A stretch of 64,000 nt of DNA, from the NCBI GenBank assembly GCA_025200525.1, contig CM045763.1, forward strand, positions 90,315,470-90,379,469, read 5' to 3'. A program made the translations under genes and the position numbers. This stretch comes from Camellia lanceoleosa. Lineage: Eukaryota; Streptophyta; Magnoliopsida; Ericales; Theaceae. The notes under the pieces were generated by a model. That model was given only the letters and a program-made list of their open reading frames with translations, ran no database searches and was not told the DNA's origin. Position 1 is the first letter of the stretch. Each line of letters starts with the position of its first letter. Shown here one piece after another: positions 48,371 to 59,525 of this stretch.

Positions 48371-51300
48371 GGGAGTTCGGTCGAAATCATGTACTACGAC
48401 GCATTCAAGTAGATGAAGCTGGAGGACAAGGACTTGGCCCCTGCGATGTCTCCTTTGGTTGGCTTCAACTCTCAGCCAGAGTGGCCGTTGGGGAAGATCA
48501 TATTGCCGGTCAAAGCGGGTTCGATCGTAAAGCAAGTAGAGTTCTAGGTGCTCAAAGTCCCATCCACCTACAACTTAATTCTGGGCAGGGGTTGGTTGCA
48601 CGCCATGCAAGCAGTAGCATCGACCTACCACCAGGTTCTGTGCTTTCCCGCGCCAACCGGGCAAATAGAGGAAGTTTGGGGAGACCAGGTAATGGCGAAA
48701 CAGTGCTTCGTTGGGGTGAACGGCAGCCGGGCCGCCAAAGGATTCATTCAAATGATAGAGGGACCGGAAGGGAAGGAAGTCCTGGAAGGCGTAGGAATGA
48801 AGGATGAGGAAAAATTGGTCGAGGATTTGGTAGAGGTGTAAATTGATGAGAACGATCTAACCAAGTTCTTCCTTTTGGGCTCATCCCTGTCCAGCGCCGA
48901 GCGACATGAGTACGTTGACTTTCTGATCTCCAATATGGAAGCCTTTGCATGGATATATTACGATATGCCTGGCGTCAACCCAAGCTTCATTTGCCATCAG
49001 TTGAATGTCTTCCCCAATGCACAGCTGGTCATCCAAAGGACACGCCGCTCAGCATTGCACCATGCTGAGGTAGTGACAGAAGAAGTGAAGAACTTATTGG
49101 AAGCTAGGGCTATAGAGGAAGTGCAATACCCTCGATGGATATCCAACACGGTAGTTGTTTTGAAAAAGAATGGCAAATGGCGAGTCTGCGTTGACTACAA
49201 GACGGTCAACCGTGCATGCCCAAAGGATAGCTTCCCCCTCCCTCAAATTGACTAGTTGGTGGACTTAACCGCTGGCCATCAAAGGTTTAGCTTCCTGGAT
49301 GCGTATCGCAGCTACCACCAGATAGCCATGTATGACCGGACCGAGAGATCACATCGTTCACTACCCCTAGAGGCTTGTATTGTTATAAAGTCATGTCGTT
49401 CGGACTAAAAAATGCCGGGGCAACTTTTCAAAGGATGGTAACAAAGATGTTTGCTCCCCTTTTAGGCCGCACCATGGAGGCCTACATCGACGATATGGTG
49501 GTAAAAAGTAAGGAGAAGTCTCAACACCTCGCCGACCTAGCAGAGATGTTTGCTATACTTAAACACCACAAGCTTCGTTTGAATGCCTCCAAGTGCGCTT
49601 TTGGAGTCGGCACCGGGAAGTTCTTGGGCTTTTTGGCCACAAACCGAGGAATTGAAGCCAACCTATCCCAAATCAAGGCGATACAAGAGCTGGAGCGCCC
49701 AAACTCCACGAAGGACGTACAACATCTTGCCAGGATGGTAGCCGCGCTGAACAGATTTATCAGCCGGTCTTCAGATCGTTACAGGCCCTTCTTTAAAACT
49801 TTGAAGGCCAAGTTCTTCTGGGATGACAAATGTGACCGTGCACTGGCAGACTTAAAAGTGTACCTTTCCTCAGCCCCTATCTTAGTCACTCCTCAGCTAG
49901 GCGAAGAGTTGTATCTCTACTTGGCTGTCTCTCAACACGCAGTAAGTGCGTTATTGGTTCGTGCTAAAGGCATCCATCACCTACCAATCTTCTACGTAAG
50001 CAAGACCTTGCTCCCTGCTGAATCAAGATATCTGCCACTAGAAAAATTAGCCCTGGCCTTGATGATGGCTTCGAGAAAGCTGGCGCACTATTTCCATGCC
50101 CATACAATAGTTGTGCTAACTGAGTTTCCGCTTAAGGTACTCTTTGAAAAGGCGGACTTTACCGGGCGAATTTTGAAGTGGGCCGTGGAATTGGGGCAAT
50201 ACGACATCAAGTTCCGCCCACGCACCGCAATCAAGGCTCAAGCTCTTGCAGACTTTATGGCAGAATTTGCCCCTGGAACGCATCCAGTTTGCTCGGTTGA
50301 TTTGGCTGGTGCGGATTTAGCACAGCCCATGGTTCAGGTAATGGCGACAAGTGTTGGCTCGCAAGTGGAAGAAGAGCAAATGGCGGCCGAACTTAAAAGC
50401 CTGGATAACTCATCGGGGTATGAACCCAGCCAAGGCAAGGAAAGAGACCAGAATGAGCCGACTAGAACCTTGGAGTTGAGAAGCTCGCAAAACCCATCTG
50501 ATTGCTGGAAGTTGTTCATTGGCGAGATATGGAAGCACTCCGTCGATGGGGCATCCAACAGGCATGTCGTCGGGCTGGGTATCATGTTGACTTCCCCAGA
50601 TGGGCTGGTCATCGAACAAGCAATTACGCTCGGCTTCCCAGCGTCCAATAATGAGGCGGAGTATGAAGCCCTCCTTGCCGGACTAAAAAGCGCATTGAAA
50701 ATGAAAGCTCCGGCTCTTCTGGTGTTCAGCGACTCCAAGCTGGTGGTCAATCAGGTCTCTGGGGAGTATGAAGCTAGGGATGAAAGAATGGCCAGTATCA
50801 GGCACTGGTGCACGCAGAAATCAAGAAGTTCGCCGCAATAAGAGTAAAGCAAGTCAACCATGAAGAAAATAGCACGACTGATGAACTGGCCGGCCTTGCG
50901 TCTACGCAAACAGCTTTTCCCAATCCTTTTCTAATAGAATTCCTACCTCGACCAAGCATTGAGGAACCAGAAGTGCCCGAGGTACTCTGCACCGACCTGG
51001 GACCATCCTGGATGGACCCCAACATCGTGTTCCTAAAAGATAGAATTTTGCCAAAAGAGAAGAAGGCGGCCAACAAAATCCGGGCCAAGTCAGAGCGGTT
51101 TTGGCTCTCTCCATCCAGAGCCTTATACAAGAAGTCTTTTACCGGGCCATATCTGAAGTGTATCCACCCCGCTAAGGTGGAAGCTTTCCTCTATGAGATC
51201 CATGAAGGCATCTGTGGAAGCCATACTGGGGGCAGATCTTTGGCTTACCGAGCAATCTCCCAAGGTTACTGGTGGTTGTGCATGCAGGCAGACACTCAGA

Positions 51301-52241
51301 AATACGTTCGCCAGTGTGAAAAGTGTCAAAAAATTGCTTACCAAATCCACCAGCTAGCTAGAGAGTTGCTCCCCCTCACGAGTCCCTAGCCGTTCGCGCT
51401 CTGGGGATTAGATATTGTTGGACCGCTCCCAACAGCTCCGGGCAATCGCAAATTCTTCATCGCCGCTACCTTCACCAAGTGGGTTGAGGCCGAGCCATTG
51501 GCAACCATAAAGGAAAAAGATGTGAAGAAGTTTGTTTGGCAAAATGTTATCACTCGCTTCGGTATACCAAAGGCCCTCATCTCGGATAATGGCACTCAAT
51601 TCGACGGGAAACTCTTTCGTGGATTTTGTGAGGAGTTAAAGATCGAGTTCTACAATTTGACGCCGGCTTATCCCCAGTCAAATGGTCAAGCAGAGGCCTT
51701 AAACAAGACCATCCTGGACAGACTGAAGAAGCGGCTTGAAAAAGCCAAAGGGAGGTGGACTGAAGAACTCCCTAATGTGCTTTGGGCATACCGCACTACG
51801 CCAAGGCGATCGACGGGGGAGACACCATTCGCCTTGGCCTACGGCATGGAAGCCGTTACCCCACTGGAAATTGGTATGCCAACCATCCGGTCTGAGAGTT
51901 TCCAGCCAGATCTGAACAATGACGCAGTGGCATTGGAGCTTGACCTAGCCGAGGAAAGAAGGGAACGGGCTCTGATCCACATAGCGGCCTATCAACAGGA
52001 ACTCTCCAAGAAGTACAACAAGGTTGTACACCCCAGGCTGTTCAAAATTGGGGACTGGGTCTTGAGAAAGGTGATGGGTAATACGGTGGTCCCTGTCAAA
52101 GGAAAGCTTGACGCAAATTGGGAGGGGCCGTACAAGGTGACTGGCCTAGCAGGCAAATGGGCATACCATCTGGAAGACTTAGATGGTAAAGCTATCCCCA
52201 AACCATGGAATGCTGCCAACCTCAAGATTTTCTACTTTTGA
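48371..52241 (+). pseudogene. Element A pol (protease, RT, RNase H x2, integrase), right copy
   Basis: Protease remainder 48371-48841 (PSTYNLILGRGWLHAM). RT starts about 48875 (SSAERHEYVDFL, VLKKNGKWRVCVDYK) and continues 49375-49790 with [14 protein letters not shown] and the catalytic YIDD at 49483-49494. RNase H about 49800-50270. The second, Tat-specific RNase H is at about 50500-50790 ([26 protein letters not shown]). Integrase starts near 50808 with the zinc part (HEGICGSH, CEKCQK), the core D-D-E (WGLDIVGP, ISDNGTQFDG, SNGQAEALNK) and a C-terminal domain ending at TGA 52239-52241. Breaks: TAG 48410, TAG 48545, TAA 48839, TAG 49253, a shift near 49350, a one-base shift near 50790, TAG 51387. 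All catalytic residues I looked for in RT and integrase are present. Confidence 0.92.
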
Positions 52242-52439
52242 AATGTAATTGCTTTTCTTGCTTAGCTTTCTAGACCTTTAGCCTTTTGGTACTTGATGTA
52301 AGGATATCACTGCTTTTTGTAATGAAAAATAGCTCTACTTTTTGTTTTAGATTGTGTCTTCCTGTACAAAGACATTACAAGGATATTAGACCTTTGAGGC
52401 TACCAGGGGTAAGGAGACCTATAGAAACAAACCGCACAA

Positions 52440-52745
52440 ATAGTTGGTGTTTTGTCCAACTGATAAGGGCCGAGTTGACTTTGCTCGACCAAACGAAATG
52501 TTGGTGTTTTGTCCACCTGCTAAGAGCCGAGCTGACTTTGCTCGGCCAAATGAAATGTTAGTGTCTTGTCCAACTTACAAGAGCCAAGCTGACTTTGCTC
52601 GAACAAAAGAAGCGTTTTTGTTTTATCCAACTCAAAAGGCCGAGCTGATTTTGCTCGGCCAAATGAAATATTGGTGTTTTGCCCAATCCACATGCCGAGC
52701 AGATTTCGCTCGGCAAAATGAAATGTTGACGATTTGCTCAACCTC
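52440..52745 (+). repeat. 57-bp tandem repeats after pol A, right copy
   Basis: Same array as 20650-20960, beginning about 200 bp after the pol stop. GCCGAG...CTCGGC arms give one potential hairpin per unit. Degenerate units extend to about 53010. Confidence 0.85.
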
Positions 52746-53224
52746 CTTTAGCTGCTGTCGATTACCGCCGAAAAAGAGGACTTGGCGATCATCGTTTAAG
52801 AACTATCGAGGTGATTTTTGATCAGCGTAAATAACATGTTGGGTGTTTGTAAAACCCTTAAAGGCTGAGATGATTTAGCTCGGCCACGCGAAGTGTTGAT
52901 GTTTTAAACGCCGAGCTGATTTCGCTTGGCCAAGGTGATATTAGTGTTTTAGCGCATCTATAAGGCCGAGACAATTTATTTAGCCGAGCTGATTTTAGCT
53001 AGGCAAAATAAGATGGCAACTTCATCCAAAGGTTGAGGAAATTCCGATTTTAGCTTGGCATATTGCGCGACATAGTCGACCTACCAGTTACAATTCATTA
53101 AAATTTGAATGAAGAAATTTTGCACGTCGCAACCGAACAGTAATAGAAGATCAACGAGTAAAAAGTTCAAGTTTTCATTGATTAAGGAAACTGCATTACA
53201 AATGTGGGGCCTAGCCCAGTTACA

Positions 53225-53246
53225 TTAAAAAAAAAAAAAAAAAAAG
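53225..53246 (+). repeat. Poly-A tract
   Basis: An uninterrupted run of A followed by GAGGAGGGGGG, about 19 A here and about 14 in the left copy (21435-21448). Read on the minus strand it is a T run about 45 bp beyond the antisense gene stop. Confidence 0.8.
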
Positions 53247-53291
53247 AGGAGGGGGGAAACAAAAACAATGCAGAAAATAGAAGGGGACACG

Positions 53292-55510
53292 TCAATCTAA
53301 CTCAAGGTCGACTGCCTGCTCGGCGACCTCAACCGTCTTCTCGGGCAAGCCTTCCTCGGCCTCATCGTCAGCGCCTTCCACCGTGACAACCCCCTACTCG
53401 GCCACTTCATCTTCGGCACCCTAAGATGCTTCGGGAGAAGTTTGCTCGACTTGTTGCGCGGCGGCGGCTTCTCCCTCGGCTGCTCTCTTGGCCTCTTCGA
53501 TAAGCCTTTTTTGTGCGGCACTGGTGTACGCCTGCATGTAGTGCGGTATGAAGGCAACAGGCGAATTTTGGAACATTTTAGCATCTTAACCAAGGCCAAC
53601 TTTTTCCATGGCAGCTTTCCAACCGCTCTGGAAAATGATGTCCTTGGTCACCTGAACTTCCCGTTCATAAGTCTTCTCGCCCTACGCATACCCCCGGTCT
53701 TCGGCGTCGTCAACCGCCTTATCCTTCTCCTCCTTATGGGCATTGCGAAGTTTGTGCAGCTCGGTGAGGTACCGAGCCTTCGTCTGCTTCACGGCCCGCT
53801 GTTTGTCCTCTTCAGCCCGGGCCAACTTCTGGCTTACCGTATCGCGCTCGGCCTCAACTGCCTCCTGCGCGGCCTTCAGCTTTGCTATCTCGGCCGTTTT
53901 GGCCTTGTTCTTAGCAATGGCATCACGCAGGCTCTGCCGCATGGCGATTATGCGCTCGTGGGCCAGATAGTTCTTTTGCGCGACTTGAAAACGAATAAAG
54001 ACGGTCAGAATTCAGAAAATCGAGCAATAACTTGAGCAAAGAAGTTGAAAACTTACCAATACGATCGATTTTGCTGTCGAGCGAAACACCTTCAGGTCGG
54101 ATAGCTCGTCGTGCTTCTTCATGTCGGCGGGAAGGATTAGCCCCTTGGTCATGTTGAAACCAATGGAGTAATCCTTGTCCGCATACACTGAATCGGCCAC
54201 AGAGACTGCCCGGCCTTTGAATTTGATCTCGGGCGCCCAGACCGGGGGGGAGGTTGGGCTTTTGGATGGCCCGGTTAGTGGTTGCTCGGTCTGGTCCCCC
54301 AGCTCGGTGGAGGCATGCTCAATTAAGTCTTCATCAACAAGATGCAGCTATGTTTGGTCTTTCCTCGGTCTTTTCTTTGACTGACCAGTTGGTTGTTCGC
54401 TGGCAAGAGCCAACACAGCCCCTTCCTTTTGTCCAACCGGAGTGGAGGAAGTCCCCCCAGATGCCTCTGGTGGTTGGGAGTTGCTTGGCTCACCAGTGAT
54501 CATCGATTTGATTGCCCAAATTTTGGCCATTTCTTGCTCGGCAGTAAGAGAAACAACTTTGATCGGTGGAAGATTTGGATCTGGTTCTGGGGAGGGCGCA
54601 CAAAGAAAGTCGGTGACCCGGCTTTTACGTGGTGCTGTGTAGTGGTAGGTCGGTTTGAAGATGAGTAGTTTCGATGATTCCCGCTCCTCGGCAAGATGGC
54701 GCAGCAGAACTCTGGTGGCTTCCTGGTTAGCGCGGTAGTAGTCTTCTGCCAAGTGCTTGTAATCTGCAAAAAGAAGACAAGTGTTAGATCAGCATAGACA
54801 GAAACTAATGCAGAAAGAAGATAATGCGGTTCGCCGAGCTACTCACCTGCACTCCCAAAATCTTTCCTAATGTACCAGCCTGGTATGGGCTCCTCGGTGT
54901 CCTCATAGTGACCGGACACCCACAAGAAGTCATCGTCATTGGTTTCCATATCCGGGTTACCCTCTATGAGTTTTGCTCGGCCCTTCTTTACCTTCAGGTA
55001 CCAGCAAAACCCACCTTTATTCTTGCTGAGGTTGTACTAATGAAATATCTCGGCAAGGCCGAGATTAAGACCGAGCCTCCTATTTAGCTCGGCCACGCCA
55101 TTTATTATTTTGTACGTGTTGTTTGAGACTTAGGTTGGACAAAGCCTTGTCTGCCTCAAAAATTCGTAGATCAAGGGCTAGACCGAGAAGCGAAGCCCTC
55201 CCTCCACTATGGATACGACCGTGAAGGGCACGGTCTAGAGTCGCCCCAGGGTATCTCCTTCTGGCCAACTCTAAGTGGGCGTCGTCAGGATCTTTGTACT
55301 CCTCTGAACTCGGCCATCGCACCAGGGAACTCACCATGAACCGGTATTTCCCCATTTATCTTGGTTCTATTTATTGGGTGATTTATTTTGTATCTTGGTG
55401 GAAAATTTGCTCGGACAATGAGCGTCACTGGTGATAATGCTGGACTGGCCTGATCGGTCCTAGTTTGTTCTGCATTGTTAGGAAACAAGTCTAGGGGTTA
55501 GCACGGCATA
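53292..55510 (-). pseudogene. Element A antisense ORF gene with introns, right copy
   Basis: A spliced gene opposite to gag-pol. The first coding part (about 55510-54847) has VVSIVEGGLRF, an FLRQTRLCP segment, INGVAELNRRLGLN and KGGFCWYLKV, and resembles the 'gypsy type transposon' domain (PF04195 class) found in Tat antisense ORFs. Donor GTGAGT at 54846, acceptor TTTTTGCAG at 54764; second exon 54763-54057 (AEDYYRANQEATRVLLRHL, basic SKKRPRKDQ). Donor GTAAGT at 54056, acceptor TTTCAAG at 53984; third exon 53983-53292 is a coiled coil (AKNKAKTAEIAKLKAAQEAV) ending in an acidic tail, VDLELD and TGA. Stops in exon 1 (after GGLRFSV, after LCPT, after EIFH) and later ones read TAG or TAA. Function unknown; a gag-like or nuclear accessory role is only inference. 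Confidence 0.75.
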
Positions 55511-56469
55511 AACTGCATGGCTTCGATGTGGATCTTTTAGCTCAGTTAAAGGTTTTTGGGTGTTTGACCGGTTCGACCCCTATCTCGGCTCGACTACTTG
55601 GCCGATTTGGCCTTCCTAGTTCGAGTTTGATTCCCTATTTCTAGCTCAGTTGCGGCCTCAACAAGAAGCCGCAAACTAGTTTTTACTCGGCTAAAGCTCT
55701 ATCTACAGATCTAAAAGAATGTTTAGCTCAGTTCTGTCCAGTATTCATTCAGTTCATCCCAAAAATGGGGTTCGTTCATTCGAGCCAAGGAGAAACAGGG
55801 GCACGAAGGGCCCATCCACTCCTCCAGTTCCAATTTTCCCTAAGGTATGCCAATACTAGCCCGTAGAGGAGGTATTGATAGGATCCTAACATTTCTAAGC
55901 AAGAACACCAAGAACGAGGATGAAGAACTCGAAGAACTCGAGCATGAAAACACAAAGAAAGGGTAATGGGACTTACCATTACCAGATGCCACAGGATTCA
56001 GCCCCTCAAACTTGATTGCAGGTTCGGAAATAGCAAAAATGGACGTCGGGAAGCAAAGGGGAGCAACGGAAGTAGTTTTGGAAGTTTGGAGTTTTGGAGT
56101 TTTGAGAGCTAGGGTTTTGGCTCAAATGAGAGGGTGAACAGTGAAGAGTTCAAGTGACCCTTCGTGTGATGTTAAAAGAGGTGGGAAACCCCAAAGGGCG
56201 CCGCCGTTTGAATTTTGAGCATGGGAAGACAGCTGTGGGGTTGTATGGTCCAATGGCGTGAGGCCACGTGGCATCGAGAGCACGGCTGTTAGTACGGCTG
56301 TACGACCCTTGACAAGACTACTAAAACAACGACCGACTAAATGGGATAGCTCGGTAACGGCTGTGAAGCCAATCACGCTCGGCTTGGTACTGGTGTAACT
56401 CAGGGACCGTTAGCTCGGTCATGGTGGTAACCCCAATCATGATTAGCTCAGATGGGATTAAGGGGCAAT
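55511..56469 (-). other. 5' leader and promoter side of the antisense gene, right copy
   Basis: On the minus strand a GTAAGTCCC donor (55976) and a GATCTGTAG acceptor (55703) define a likely 5' leader intron of 274 bp. A first exon lies in CT-rich DNA near 55980-56110 (CCCTAGCTCTC...CTCCAAACTCC). The promoter would lie next to the 3' LTR. There is no clear TATA. Confidence 0.4.
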
Positions 56470-57293
56470 TGAGAGGGGAGATTTGCACCGGATAGCACGG
56501 TCGAGCTACGGTAATGCGGGTTGCGATAAACCTCACGGTGCCGAGCTGCTTTCTCAATGGGCACGGTTGTCTGGCCTATCGTGCACGACTGAGGTAGATT
56601 GACCGACCAGGTGTGGAGTATGGCCTAGCCGAGCTATGAGGCAGTCACTCGGCCGGACGTGCAACCGAGCTAGTCACAGTCCGAATTGAATCTAGGCCGA
56701 GAAGAGGACCAGCATGCTTCACCTTCAATTAACCCGAAGGGAGTTTGGACCGGGATGGTGGTCGGCGGGCACCCGGCCGGATAGCTCGGAAGCTCAGTCG
56801 TGTTATCTATGGTTGTGATTTTCTCCAAGGAATAGGCCGGTTGTGGTATGCCGGTCAGGTGTGCCACTTGGGCCAATGGCGTGGTGGAGAGGAAATCTGC
56901 TCTAGGCACGCGTCAATACCGTTTGGTAGTTTTACGCGTACTATTTGGGGTTTTTTGGCCTTTACACGTGTAAGATGGTGGGAGGCGAGCACTGCCACCT
57001 GTCCAGAGAATGACAACAGAGGTAGTGCGCGCACAATCCTGAGGCTGCATGGCTAGCCCAAAAATAGGAATAGAAGATGAACGTTAGAGGAATGCAATCT
57101 GAACGACTCTCTCTCTCTCTCTCTCTAAAAACTATATTCTTCTTCCCTAAGTGATTTGACTTGATCGTCGGAGGGTCTATCCGATAACCTATCGCCGGGC
57201 AGCTCACCGTTTCTTTGTTGCCAGGTTAGATGCCGTCACGTGAAGCTTGAGTCCAAGGAATACGCAAAGCATCGAATATTTCGCCCCCGTACA
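56470..57293 (+). repeat. Element A 3' LTR, right copy
   Basis: TGAGAGGGGAG to CCCCGTACA, followed by the duplication ATAAC at 57294-57298. The purine run GGGATTAAGGGG just upstream is the candidate polypurine tract. A CT microsatellite (about 57105-57128) is longer than in the 5' LTR. Confidence 0.95.
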
Positions 57294-57905
57294 ATAACTT
57301 TGGACGTGGTACAGTGCTTTCAGCCTCCTCTCGTCGAACAGTATTAGTTCCTCGAACCTGTTCTACTACCAATCTGCTTTTGCTATCTGGCACTCAACCA
57401 TTACCCGCAGCAACGGAGCTTCAATTTCAATCGGCAGAACAGCTTCCATCTCATAAACCAGAGAATACGAAGTTGCCCCAGTAGATGTTCGAATTGAAGT
57501 CATGTAGCCCCAAAGAGCAAATGGCAACTTGTTCGGCCAGTCCCTGTAGGTCTCCACCATTTTCTGTAGAATGTGCTTGATGTTCTTGTTGGTGGCCTCA
57601 ACAGCTCCATTGGTTTGCGGCCGATATGTGGATGACTTATGAAAAGCCACGTTATACTTCTCCAACAAGTCGACCACTTCTTTCTTGAAGTGGGAACCAT
57701 TGTCTGAAATGATCTCATTCGGGACCCCATAACGACAGATGATATTATTCCTGATGAACTTGGCTACGTACAACGCTTTCAGCACTGTATAGGATTGGGC
57801 TTCGACCCACTTTGTAAAATAGTCTATTGCCACCAAGATATACTCATACCCATTTGACTCTTTCGGAGTAACTGCCCCAATAACATCAATTCCCCAAACT
57901 AAAAA
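57294..57905 (-). pseudogene. Element B integrase core, right copy
   Basis: A 183-codon open frame (57917-57366) is the integrase catalytic core: WGIDVIGAV, then AIDYFTKWVEAQ, the second Asp in ISDNGSHFKKE, and Glu in TNGAVEATNKNI, so D-D-E is complete. The frame is open on through LPIEIEAPLLR toward the element A junction near 57300. The other end is broken at 57905 by solo LTR D, beyond which the frame continues at 60301 with SPWPF on the upstream side. This is the least damaged part of element B. Confidence 0.92.
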
Positions 57906-58240
57906 TGTGATAACCATGGTCCGTATTATGCTAGTTAATCTTAATTATGATTGTGATTATGTGTTTGATATGATTTTGAGTGCCATTTATATGAATATAT
58001 GTTGTTTTGAATTTCTATCTGTTCACCATAGGGAAATCTGTTTGATTATCTGCTTTAGAATTTAAATTGAAGGCCTTATCGGCCACAGAAACTGAAATTG
58101 ACTACGCCATTGTGATTGGCGTAATTTTTAGAACCTATGGTGAAATTTAATTAGAAATTGATTTGGATCAAAATAATTAGATTCAGAACGATTAATGGAA
58201 CTCTATTGTTTAACCTTAATCAATTTGATTAAGAGAGGGA

Positions 58241-58250
58241 CTATATAAGG
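58241..58250 (+). promoter_or_regulatory. LTR D TATA box
   Basis: CTATATAAGG, followed at about 30 bases by a pyrimidine-rich CA start context. Conserved in the left copy near 26315. Confidence 0.5.
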
Positions 58251-58959
58251 GCCTTATTACACTCAACTCTTCATTTTGGTGAGCTCAAAATCCGGTTATA
58301 CACTCTAGAGAGAGACAGGGACCAGTTCTAGAGAGAGGAAGAGGGAGAATTGTATATCTTGGCTCAAAGTTGTGAATTTGGAAGCTTAACTCCAAGAATT
58401 AGCTAGAAATTGGGAGCTTGGAACTCCAAGGTGAGTATTTGAGCATTGATTCATAAATTGAGATTGTAATTTTGAGAATTTGAAACCAGATTGTAAACAA
58501 AGGTGTGGATTAAGTTATATATGAAGCTAGATTGTGCATGCATGCATAGAATTACCATGAATTGCCATGGATTGTCTAATTTAGCTTGAAGTTTGTTAAT
58601 TATGAAAAATTGAGTATTGGATCACACATGCAAGCATGGTTTTGATGAGTTTTGTGTGTGTAAGCATCACTTGAACCTTTTGGAATGGAATTGAAGAAAA
58701 AAATTTGCATGCATGCTTGATAGACGAAATATAGAATTAATATGAAGTTGAATACTCATGTTTTGGAACTATGAAGAGAATTCAAAATGATTTTTGGAAA
58801 AGGGACCATGAATTTGAGCAATTGGCCTCATATTGTCGTTGTTCTCATGTTATGCAATATGTTTCCATGTTTTTGTGTCCAAACCATGAGCCTTGAACCT
58901 TTAAACTTTGAGTTTGAACTTGGAGAACAATTCTAGAAATTCTAGAATTCGGCATGTCC

Positions 58960-59182
58960 GCTTGAGCGGGGTAATCGCCGCTCGAGCGTGAAATGCTAGC
59001 ACCCAGCAGTTTTACAGAAAATGTCATCCCCTCGAGCGGAGAGAATCACGCTCAAGTGTCCAAGGCATATGTTTGACCCTCAGCTTGAGCGTCCGAATTA
59101 GCGCTCGACTGTGAATATGAGGCAACCAGTACTTTTGCAAACCAATGGGGGTCCGCTCGAGCGGAGGAACCCACGCTCGAGC
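58960..59182 (+). repeat. Four paired GCTCGAGC palindrome modules
   Basis: Modules at 58960-58987, 59030-59057, 59083-59110 and 59155-59182. Each is two GCTCGAGC-like octamers with exactly 12 bases between them, so centres are 20 bp apart. Some octamers are changed at one or two bases (GCTTGAGC, CCTCGAGC, GCTCAAGT, GCTCGACT). Two TTCTAGAA palindromes lie just before, at 58931-58947. The left copy has them at about 27030-27255. Confidence 0.85.
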
Positions 59183-59525
59183 GGGGAGCCCTGTTTCAGA
59201 AACTTTGTAAAGACGTTTTGTGTTTCATTTTCTGTTCTCTTTCATTTCTGAGTACTCTTAGGCATACATTAAGCATTGTAAATGAGTTAAAAGAATAAGA
59301 AAGAAGCCTAAGAAGGATGTATAAATTAAGAACTGATTGAATCGTTTGTGACCCATTATGTTCATGAAATGTGTAGAGTCAAGTACGAGAGCAAATCCAC
59401 CGGCAGAACACTGTGAGTAATATCTTAGTAAAGATTTCTGAAGTATGTTATTTGTCCAATCGCTTATTTCCATATCAGTCGTATAAATTTGTTAAACAGA
59501 ATTGTGGACAAATATTTGTTATGCC

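Larger units (their letters stand above)
45512..57293 (+). mobile_element. Element A: Tat-type Ty3/gypsy retrotransposon, right copy
   Basis: The best copy of the element, 11.8 kb, TG...CA LTRs of 815 and 824 bp, flanked by ATAAC at 45507-45511 and 57294-57298. Order: LTR, primer binding site, gag, protease, RT, RNase H, second RNase H, integrase, 57-bp repeats, antisense gene, LTR. It is a copy-and-paste element that moves through RNA. Its LTRs differ at about two dozen places in the first 350 bp, so it is not recent. Coding capacity is lost through about seven stops and two frame changes. Confidence 0.95.

Noticed and set aside
48368..49255. In-frame TAG codons in pol A as programmed readthrough
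   Set aside because: There are too many (six in pol), they are not at a gag-pol border only, and comparison between copies shows simple transitions.
58931..58947. TTCTAGAA pair as a heat-shock element
   Set aside because: The spacing between the two palindromes is one base off the nTTCnnGAAn phase, so it does not form a proper three-unit element.
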